In this document: piece by piece, positions 22,964-29,044 of the stretch
Position numbering within the stretch: position 1 is the stretch's first letter
Layout: every line of letters starts with the position of its first letter
Assembly: GCA_934746785.1 (NCBI GenBank)
Contig: CAKVFO010000023.1
Location: 1 to 29,044 of the forward strand
DNA from: an uncultured Clostridium sp.
GTDB taxonomy: Bacteria; Bacillota; Clostridia; Clostridiales; Clostridiaceae
Direction: 5' to 3'
DNA length: 29,044 nt
Program-made: the position numbers and the translations under genes
Notes under the pieces: model-generated
The model's database searches: none
What the model was told of the DNA's origin: nothing
Seen by the model: only the letters and a program-made list of their open reading frames with translations

Positions 22964-23650
22964 CTATCTATCCTCATACATATATCCTCTTCTCCATACA
23001 GTTTTTATCCTTAATGGATTGTTTGGATCTTTCTCTATTTTTTCACGAAGATGTCTTATATGAACATTAAGAGTAGCATCAGTAGTTATAGCATCTTCCC
23101 ATACATTCTCAAACAATTCTTCTTTAGGTATAATTCTGCTCTTATTCCTTATAAGATATACTAAAAGTTTATATTCCATAGCCTTAAAAGGTACTTCGAC
23201 CTTTCTTACATATACCTTTCCACTATCATAATCAACAACTAAATCTTCATTTTCATATCTATTACTATCCTTTTTTACTGAGGAATTAGTATATCTCTTT
23301 AATACAGCTTTTACCTTAGCTAATAAAACACTTAAGGTATAAGGTTTTTTAATATAATCATCACCACCTATATTTAAAGCTATCAACACATCATCATCAC
23401 TTGTCCTAGCACTAATAAATACTATAGGCACATCAATATCTTCACGAAGCTTCTTACATAAATCAAATCCAGACTCCTCTTCTAAATTAATATCAAGCAA
23501 TATTAAATCAGCTGTATTTTCCTTAAAAAACTTTAAACATTCTGAAGCTGATAATACATATTTTGTTTTAACATCAAACATATTAAAATACTCTGAAGTA
23601 CTATAAGCAAGTTCTTCTTCATCATCAACAATCAAACAATTATACTTCAA
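22964..23650 (-). CDS. OmpR/PhoB-family response regulator
   Basis: 228-residue regulator with receiver domain (about 1-115: acidic pair in IVDDEEE, phosphoacceptor D53 in LILLDINLE, KKPY switch near 103) and C-terminal winged-helix DNA-binding domain (about 130-226, DATLNVHIRHLREKIE and TVWRRGYMYE). The start is TTG at 23650 with GGTGGAGG seven bases upstream; translation from 23695 would add an unusual 15-residue stretch. Its cognate kinase gene follows with no gap but is truncated, so the regulator may be orphaned or served by another kinase. Arrangement suggests a former antimicrobial-peptide sensing module (regulator, kinase, ABC ATPase, FtsX permease). Confidence 0.9.
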   Translation of the reverse strand: MKYNCLIVDDEEELAYSTSEYFNMFDVKTKYVLSASECLKFFKENTADLILLDINLEEESGFDLCKKLREDIDVPIVFISARTSDDDVLIALNIGGDDYIKKPYTLSVLLAKVKAVLKRYTNSSVKKDSNRYENEDLVVDYDSGKVYVRKVEVPFKAMEYKLLVYLIRNKSRIIPKEELFENVWEDAITTDATLNVHIRHLREKIEKDPNNPLRIKTVWRRGYMYEDR

Positions 23651-23719
23651 TTTTGTTCCTCCACCTCTTAATAGTTTCTGTGTAAATTTCACCATTTAAT
23701 ATTGCTAAAATACAAATTT

Positions 23720-23745
23720 AAAGACCCATTAACTAATGGATCTTT
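23720..23745 (-). terminator. Terminator after the ABC-2 operon
   Basis: AAAGATCCATTA pairs with TAATGGGTCTTT (one G-U pair; 23734-23745 with 23720-23731), just after the stop at 23751. The U-tract is weak (AAATTTGTATTTT). Confidence 0.6.
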
Positions 23746-23750
23746 AAACT

Positions 23751-24824
23751 TTAATTCATAATCATCTTTTTAAACTTTAATGTTCCAGCTGTAAAAAATA
23801 CTAGTCCAAATAGAATTACTATTAAACATAAAAATAAATTTTCACTTTTTATGGACTCTAATGCCCAATATTGTGGAGTAAACTTTGAAAATACTTTTAT
23901 TCTTTCTGGAAGAAGTTCTAAAGGCATAAAGCTTCCTCCTACAAAGCATGTTATCCAAGAAAATCCCTGGCCCCATAAAGGTATTGTTGATTCTTTTTTA
24001 CATATTCTCACTAAAAGCATTCCTAGGCAGATTGATACAAAAGATAAACATATAATATTTACTATTACATATGGAAACTTTGAAATCATTTCTGACTTTC
24101 TAATAACTGCCTGTATATAAAAAACTACAGAATAACATATAGAATAAATAATAAATAAAGCTGATAATATGGATGCTAATATCTTCTTTTCACTATTTCC
24201 TGAAACCAAACTTCTTTTTAATATTTTTTGTTCCTTTAAAGAATGTAACTCTGTTCCTACTGATATACATGCAAAGAATATAAAACTTATTAATATATTT
24301 AATAATACTCTATCTGTAATATCTGAATTTTTACCTTCTTCAACATTCACTTTACTATTGCTCTTTAAATGCTCATAACTAATATCAAGCCCTGCACTTT
24401 TCATATTTTCTGTTAATACAAAGTTATTTAAAACTTCTGTACTTTCATATTCAAAACTGCCTAAGTTAGTATCATCTATTGAAATAATATTAATTTCAGG
24501 CACAGTACCACTTTTAATATCTTCTGAAAAGTTCTCTGGAATTTCATAAGCACAATTTATAATTTTATTTTTAACCTTATTTACAGCATCATCTTCATCA
24601 CATACCTTAATATTATTGTTTTCTCTAAGCTCATTTATATATTCTTCTGAAAGACTTTCTTTATCATTATTTATAAAATATACATAAGATACTTCTTTCC
24701 CACCACTAACAATTAGTGAAATTATAATTAATACTGCAAGAGGAAGAATAAATGTCATAAGGATTACTGGTTTCTGGTGAAGAAGCCTTTTTAAATTGTT
24801 TTTTAACATCTGAAAAAATACCAT
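23751..24824 (-). CDS. ABC-2 type permease (LnrN-like position)
   Basis: 357-residue ABC-2 transporter permease. One membrane segment near 22-41, a large extracytoplasmic region (about 45-170), then five or six segments from about 172 to 350 with CFVGGSFMPLELLP, a common ABC-2 signature (GG...P). It begins one base after the stop of the preceding permease gene, with GGGAGG inside that gene's end, and is the last gene of an ATPase-permease-permease operon. The two permeases probably form a heterodimer with a dimer of the ATPase. Related Bacillus proteins export or confer resistance to membrane-active antibiotics; the substrate here is not known. Confidence 0.85.
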   Translation of the reverse strand: MVFFQMLKNNLKRLLHQKPVILMTFILPLAVLIIISLIVSGGKEVSYVYFINNDKESLSEEYINELRENNNIKVCDEDDAVNKVKNKIINCAYEIPENFSEDIKSGTVPEINIISIDDTNLGSFEYESTEVLNNFVLTENMKSAGLDISYEHLKSNSKVNVEEGKNSDITDRVLLNILISFIFFACISVGTELHSLKEQKILKRSLVSGNSEKKILASILSALFIIYSICYSVVFYIQAVIRKSEMISKFPYVIVNIICLSFVSICLGMLLVRICKKESTIPLWGQGFSWITCFVGGSFMPLELLPERIKVFSKFTPQYWALESIKSENLFLCLIVILFGLVFFTAGTLKFKKMIMN

Positions 24825-24825
24825 T

Positions 24826-25950
24826 TTAGATTTCCTCCCATCTATAGCAAACCTTTATTCTGCTTATAAATAAACATATAACTGAAATAATTAACATAAT
24901 AAAAACATATTTAAATGAATCAAGAACATTATTAGAAACAGCTAGAAATTTATAAGCATTTAAAATTAAAGTATTAGGTGATATATTTTTTAGAATCTGC
25001 AAAATATTTAAATCAATAAGATCTACATTGTAAAAAGATCCTCCTAAAACACTTGATAAGGTAATAAAAGCAGTCAGAACAAGATTAATTACCTTCTTGC
25101 TCTTAAACATTGATATAAATAAAGTTACTATTCCTCCCTGCAATAAACTTTGACCTATAACAGCTGCTAGAAGTCCTAATATATTACCTGAAAAAGATAT
25201 CTCTAAAATTCTTACCATAGTCACATAGATTAAATTAATAATCAATGCTTCAAAAGATGAACATATAAAAAATGATGTAATATATTCTTTCTTTGTTATA
25301 GCTGCTGAAAGAGTTCTACGAATTACTCCTTCCTTTTTATCATTAAAAAATCTATTTATAAAAATAATCAAAAGTAACATTGATGTAAATGAAAATGCTG
25401 ATATTCCATAATACTCCCAGGAATCTAAAGTTTTAAATCCATCTACAAGTTTTTTATTAAATACACTTCTATTACTATCTTGTACCTTTGAAAAATACTC
25501 TCCTAAAATCTTTTCATGATTCATAACCTCAGCCTTATCATGAATAACTTTATATTTATTAAAATCAGAAGATACTTCCTCCATAAAAGTTTTTACTATA
25601 GAAATAACCTCTGCCTCTGAGTGTATATTTTTTATATTTATATCATTAAAATCATCATTTATCTCCACTTCTATGTCTCCATCATCAGTAGAATTAATAA
25701 ACGATTTTACATTTTCACTATCTAAAACATCTTTAAATATCTTTCCATTATAGGACTCTTCATCATATAAAAAAGTAACATTGATTGCAGTCTCCTCTTT
25801 GCTTGCATTAAAACTTGCTTCCATCATTGTTCCATAAATTAAAGCAATTAATAAAGGCCCAATTATAAAACTTATAAAACTTATAAAACTTATTCTATTA
25901 TCCTTAAACAGAGATTTAATATTCTTTTGGATAAAAGGAATATACTTCAT
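24826..25950 (-). CDS. ABC-2 type permease (LnrM-like position)
   Basis: 374-residue ABC-2 permease with the same plan as its neighbour: one N-terminal membrane segment (about 21-41), a soluble region (about 50-175) and six C-terminal segments (about 178-366), with SSVLGGSFYNVDL in place of the GG-P motif. The N-terminal segment contains ISFISFISFI, encoded by three copies of a 9-base repeat (25863-25889). It starts three bases after the ATPase stop, with AAGGAGGAG overlapping that end. Expected to pair with the next permease and the ATPase. Confidence 0.85.
   Translation of the reverse strand: MKYIPFIQKNIKSLFKDNRISFISFISFIIGPLLIALIYGTMMEASFNASKEETAINVTFLYDEESYNGKIFKDVLDSENVKSFINSTDDGDIEVEINDDFNDINIKNIHSEAEVISIVKTFMEEVSSDFNKYKVIHDKAEVMNHEKILGEYFSKVQDSNRSVFNKKLVDGFKTLDSWEYYGISAFSFTSMLLLIIFINRFFNDKKEGVIRRTLSAAITKKEYITSFFICSSFEALIINLIYVTMVRILEISFSGNILGLLAAVIGQSLLQGGIVTLFISMFKSKKVINLVLTAFITLSSVLGGSFYNVDLIDLNILQILKNISPNTLILNAYKFLAVSNNVLDSFKYVFIMLIISVICLFISRIKVCYRWEEI
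25863..25889. repeat. 9-bp tandem repeat (x3) inside the permease gene
   Basis: TTATAAAAC occurs three times in a row, in frame, and adds Ile-Ser-Phe units to the first membrane segment. Slippage here would change segment length without shifting the frame. Confidence 0.8.
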
Positions 25951-25953
25951 ATA

Positions 25954-26898
25954 TTACTCCTCCTTATCTCTTAAATTCTTACCTGTCAAAGTTAAAAACA
26001 CCTCTTCTAATGATGTTTCTTCTACAGATATATTTTTGATTTTTATTTTTTCTTTTGATGCAGTTTTTAAAATATCCTCAAGTTCAATAGTTTCCTTAGC
26101 TGCTATCTTCATGTAACCCTTTGAAGCATCTACATTTTTAACATCTCTTAGATTTTTAATAGCTAATGCTGCTTCTTCCACAGCTCCATCTGCTTGAATA
26201 TCTATTATCTTATCTCCTCTTACCATCCTCTTTAATTCTTCCTTTGTACCTAAAGCTATTTCCTTTCCAGAATCTAAAATAAACACTCTAGAACATAACT
26301 CTTCTACCTCTTCCATGTAATGAGATGTATAAATTATTGTAGTTTTTCTTTCCTTATTTATCTTCTTAATCATTTCAAAAATATAATTTCTAGACTGAGG
26401 ATCTACCCCTACAGTAGGTTCATCCATAATTATTACCTTAGGATGATGCATTAATGCTGCTGCAATATTTAATCTTCTTTTCATACCTCCTGAATACTTC
26501 TTTACCTGTTTTTTATCTTCTCTATCAAGAGCTACTATGCTTAAAGCTTCATTAATTCTTTCTTTTAATTCCTTACCTCTAAGTCCATATAATCCACCAA
26601 AGTATTCTAGGTTATCTCTAGCATTTAATCCTTCAAAAAGAGCAATCTCTTGAGGTACAAGCCCTATTGATCTTTTAGTTTTTAAAGGCTCCTTTGAAAT
26701 ATCCATACCACAAATATTTATGCTGCCTTTATCTTTTTCAATTAATCCCACTATTATATTTATCAAGGTAGATTTACCAGCACCATTAGGTCCTAATAGT
26801 CCAAATATTTCACCCTCTTCTATATTTAACGAGATATTATCAGTAACAAGCTTATCGTCAAATCTCTTTGTAACATTTTTAACTTCAATTATACTCAT
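25954..26898 (-). CDS. ABC transporter ATPase (LnrL-like position)
   Basis: 314-residue ATPase of the drug-export (CcmA/DrrA-like) group. Walker A GPNGAGKST (36-44), Q83 in LVPQE, signature YSGGMKRR (135-142), Walker B VIIMDEP with E160, and H193 in TSHYMEE are all intact. The C-terminal extension (about 220-314) ends SLEEVFLTLTGKNL, typical of ABC-2 exporter ATPases. AAGGAG precedes the ATG. First gene of the operon with two permeases; a dyad and a -10 TATAAT lie upstream, and the kinase/regulator pair is immediately upstream behind a terminator. Confidence 0.93.
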   Translation of the reverse strand: MSIIEVKNVTKRFDDKLVTDNISLNIEEGEIFGLLGPNGAGKSTLINIIVGLIEKDKGSINICGMDISKEPLKTKRSIGLVPQEIALFEGLNARDNLEYFGGLYGLRGKELKERINEALSIVALDREDKKQVKKYSGGMKRRLNIAAALMHHPKVIIMDEPTVGVDPQSRNYIFEMIKKINKERKTTIIYTSHYMEEVEELCSRVFILDSGKEIALGTKEELKRMVRGDKIIDIQADGAVEEAALAIKNLRDVKNVDASKGYMKIAAKETIELEDILKTASKEKIKIKNISVEETSLEEVFLTLTGKNLRDKEE

Positions 26899-26930
26899 AA
26901 TAATTTCTCCTTTTCTCTTTCTGTAATTAC

Positions 26931-26994
26931 ATTATATGGCATCTGTTTTTCCCCAGCTAATGCCTAAAGTCATAAACTTAAGTCATTACTTTAG
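26931..26994 (-). promoter_or_regulatory. Putative regulated promoter of the ABC-2 operon with 31-bp dyad
   Basis: On the minus strand TATAAT (26931-26936) lacks a good -35. Upstream, 26964-26994 is an imperfect dyad, CTAAAGTAAT and ATGACTTTAG around 11 bases, that also contains a repeated ATGACTT. Its centre would be near -55. This suits activation by the NarL-type regulator encoded next door. Inference from position and symmetry. Confidence 0.5.
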
Positions 26995-27019
26995 TAATAC
27001 TTTTAGCATTGCTTCTAAA

Positions 27020-27055
27020 ACTCTAAGACTCTAAAGAACTTTAGAGTCTTAGAGT
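27020..27055. terminator. 36-bp palindrome
   Basis: Seventeen-base perfect arms (ACTCTAAGACTCTAAAG and its complement) around AA. On the minus strand it follows the regulator's terminator and precedes the ABC promoter; only four T follow. It may be a second terminator or a barrier to readthrough. Confidence 0.55.
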
Positions 27056-27056
27056 C

Positions 27057-27085
27057 AAAAAAAGACCATTATTAAAATGATCTTT
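27057..27085 (-). terminator. Terminator after the NarL-type regulator
   Basis: AAAGATCATT pairs with AATGGTCTTT (one G-U pair; 27076-27085 with 27061-27070), followed by four further T after the stem, a T-run of seven in all; adjacent to the stop codon. Confidence 0.85.
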
Positions 27086-27733
27086 TTACTTTACTAGATT
27101 ATTTTTAAATGCAAATATTGCTATCTGAGTTCTATCTCTTAGACCTAACTTACTTAAAATATTGCTTATATTATTTTTTATAGTTCCTTCAGTTAAAAAG
27201 AACTTTTCAGATATTTCTTTATTAGATAATCCCTTAGCAATCTCAATAATTATCTTTCTTTCTCGCTCTGTAATTTCTTTTAACTCTTTACTATCCCAGG
27301 ACTGCTTTTCCTCTTCATCTTTAACCATAAGTTTTGAAATCACATTAGGATGAACAACAATATTTCCTTCATAAGCTGCCTTTATTCCTCCATGAATAAG
27401 ATCATAAGAGCTATCCTTCAATAAATATCCCGATGCACCTTCCTTTAATACATCCTTAATATATTCACTATCCTTAAAAGTTGTAAGAACTAAAACCTTT
27501 ATGTCCTTATCTAAAGACTTAACAAGCTTAGTTCCTAAAACTCCATCATTCTCCCCCATTCTAATATCCATAAGAACAACATCTACATCATTCTCTTTAC
27601 AAAACTCATATACTTCTTGTCCATCTGCACAAGTTCCTAAAACTTCTATATCCTCATAGCCAGCTAAAATTATTTTTAACCCTTCCCTTATAAGCTCTTC
27701 ATCATCAACAATTACAATTTTTATTTTGCTCAT
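27086..27733 (-). CDS. NarL/FixJ-family response regulator (LnrK-like position)
   Basis: 215-217 residue regulator: receiver domain (about 1-120; VDDEE acidic pocket, phosphoacceptor Asp in VLMDIRMG, K in YLLKDSS) and LuxR-type HTH (about 150-215; TERERKIIIEIAKGLSNKEI, then FLTEGTIKNNISNILSKL). The ATG at 27733 is given; a TTG at 27739 is equally possible, because GAGG lies five bases from the TTG and eleven from the ATG. The TTG directly abuts the kinase stop, so the two genes are coupled. Likely activates the downstream ABC-2 operon. Confidence 0.93.
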   Translation of the reverse strand: MSKIKIVIVDDEELIREGLKIILAGYEDIEVLGTCADGQEVYEFCKENDVDVVLMDIRMGENDGVLGTKLVKSLDKDIKVLVLTTFKDSEYIKDVLKEGASGYLLKDSSYDLIHGGIKAAYEGNIVVHPNVISKLMVKDEEEKQSWDSKELKEITERERKIIIEIAKGLSNKEISEKFFLTEGTIKNNISNILSKLGLRDRTQIAIFAFKNNLVK

Positions 27734-27739
27734 ACTCAA

Positions 27740-28903
27740 TTAAACCTCATCAATACTTAATTTTCCTTTAGGCATATTTATAATTAACTCAAACCCGTTA
27801 TCTTTATCTGTATAATACTTCATACTTCCACCATATACAGAAAGCCTCTCCCTAATTCCACTAAGACCTGTTCCTTCTTTAATGTGAGAAGCTCCTTCAC
27901 CATTATTCTTATATTGAACTCTTAAACAATCCTCTAAGAAATTCATAAATATCTTAACTTCAGTTGATTTTCCATGTCTAAGAGAATTTGATAAGAACTC
28001 CTGAGTTATTCTATAAATAGTCATTACCTCATCAGAATTCATCTTCCAAACCTTCTTTGATACAGCTAGCTTAACAGAAACCCCAGTCATTTTTTCAAAG
28101 TTTTTTATCATTTCAGAAATAGCTATAATTCCTTCATACTCATAGAACTCTCTAGGTTTCATATCCCTTACAACCATTCTTACATCATTCAAACTCTTCT
28201 CAGTAAACTTAGATAAATTAGAAGCCATTAAAGAAGCCTTTTCACCATCCTTCTTTGCAATAACCTCAATTGCTCCAAGCTGAATCCTTATAGCAGACAA
28301 AGCATGACCAACATTATCATGTATTTCTCGGGAAATCCTATTCCTCTCCCTAAGAAGAGTCACCTCTTCCAAAGTTGCTGCATAATCTTTTAACTCTTCA
28401 TTAGCTATCCTTAATGCTTCATCCTTAACCCTTAATTCATCGTATAAATCCTGAGCTGTCCTCTTCTTACTTACCTCTCCCCTTACATCTTGTCCAAGTA
28501 ATACAATTGGTATAATCTCTATAAGTAAAAAAGCCAACTGTTCAAAAGAATTAGTAAATACAATATAAAATGTAATAAATGAAAGATACAGCAAAGACAT
28601 ATACTTTTCAAACCTATAAATCACATCAATAGCTGCTGGTATAAAAATAATCTGCCCATAGTTAGGCACTAATTTATATAAATAAATACCCATGAAGCAC
28701 TCAAGAACTATAGATAAAAAAGATATCTTCTTATTAGTAATAGAAAAAAATCTAAGCTGATTATTAATTAAAAAAACTAGCATTATACATATATCAAAAG
28801 AACTAAAATCAACCTTATTATAAAATACTAATACTAAATAAAAGATTATATATAGATATCTTAAAATTATTCTAAAAATAGAATTTTCATTATTCTCTTT
28901 CAA
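27740..28903 (-). CDS. NarL-type sensor histidine kinase (LnrJ-like position)
   Basis: 387-residue membrane kinase. About six hydrophobic segments fill residues 10-145 with little extracytoplasmic sequence, so it probably senses within the membrane. A coiled linker (about 150-190) leads to a HisKA_3 domain with RNRISREIHDNVGHALSAI (phospho-His in REIHDN) and an HATPase domain (about 285-385: QEFLSNSLRHGK, NNGEG, GTGLSGIRERL). Starts at TTG (28903) with AAGGAG eight bases upstream. The kinase-regulator-ATPase-permease-permease order equals that of Bacillus LnrJKLMN. No clear promoter in 28904-29044, and nothing else is visible there. Confidence 0.92.
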   Translation of the reverse strand: MKENNENSIFRIILRYLYIIFYLVLVFYNKVDFSSFDICIMLVFLINNQLRFFSITNKKISFLSIVLECFMGIYLYKLVPNYGQIIFIPAAIDVIYRFEKYMSLLYLSFITFYIVFTNSFEQLAFLLIEIIPIVLLGQDVRGEVSKKRTAQDLYDELRVKDEALRIANEELKDYAATLEEVTLLRERNRISREIHDNVGHALSAIRIQLGAIEVIAKKDGEKASLMASNLSKFTEKSLNDVRMVVRDMKPREFYEYEGIIAISEMIKNFEKMTGVSVKLAVSKKVWKMNSDEVMTIYRITQEFLSNSLRHGKSTEVKIFMNFLEDCLRVQYKNNGEGASHIKEGTGLSGIRERLSVYGGSMKYYTDKDNGFELIINMPKGKLSIDEV

Positions 28904-29044
28904 AGCTTTTTCTCCTTATTTTATTCTCTTATTATTATAACATTTTTTGTAAATAAATTATTATATACTATAATAGTGCATTTTTACTTGAATAATTTTA
29001 CAGTTAAATAAAAAGCAAACTTTAATAAGCTATTTTTAATGACT

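Noticed and set aside
26720..26926. Plus-strand frames opposite the ABC, kinase and GH9 genes
   Set aside because: They mirror strongly supported minus-strand genes, lack ribosome binding sites and have shadow-like composition.

Overview
The window is very AT-rich, uses strong GGAGG-type ribosome binding sites and occasional TTG starts, and carries clostridial-style riboregulators (T-box, cobalamin and Ni/Co riboswitches, CtsR operator). It reads as chromosome of an anaerobic Clostridium sensu stricto, probably a gut or polysaccharide-degrading species. No tRNA, rRNA, CRISPR array, intact transposase or phage gene was seen. Nearly all genes lie on the minus strand; only a YdjM-like membrane protein (9900-10454) and a DUF2225 protein (13721-14530) are on plus.

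Layout from the left: a secreted multi-domain GH9 cellulase (163-3366); an acyl-ACP thioesterase; a coupled pair of U32-family proteins whose cysteines resemble the Fe-S proteins UbiV and UbiU (4477-6229); a YkgJ-like cysteine-cluster protein; a secreted helveticin J-like protein; a decayed Nudix gene fragment; and a cation diffusion facilitator controlled by a NiCo (czcD) riboswitch. Then come YdjM, a RodA/FtsW-type SEDS protein, a BASS-family transporter behind a complete T-box leader, DUF2225, a four-repeat OAA-type lectin, and a cobalt-uptake region. That region is split: cbiMN sits behind a cobalamin riboswitch, while cbiQO lies upstream behind two tandem cupins and is followed by the metal-binding DUF1847 protein. 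Hsp20 follows, with a CtsR operator over its promoter.

The right third holds two envelope-stress modules. The first (21369-23650) is broken: an OmpR-type regulator is intact, but its histidine kinase lacks the ATPase domain and is fused by an apparent deletion to the tail of an FtsX-like permease. The second (23751-28903) is intact and has the order kinase, NarL-type regulator, ABC ATPase, permease, permease, the same as the Bacillus LnrJKLMN (YfiJKLMN) resistance system. A 31-bp dyad sits at the ABC promoter.

The genes suggest one metal theme: cobalt import shut off by cobalamin, and Ni/Co export switched on by the metal. A second theme is short intergenic repeats: a GNRA-type hairpin in three copies and a ~125-bp element in two full copies and one partial copy, found next to riboswitch promoters and at the end of the Nudix remnant. 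The strongest candidates for new biology are the UbiUV-like pair, the T-box-controlled BASS transporter, the OAA lectin, the dispersed hairpin repeat and a possible small RNA at 13368-13496.
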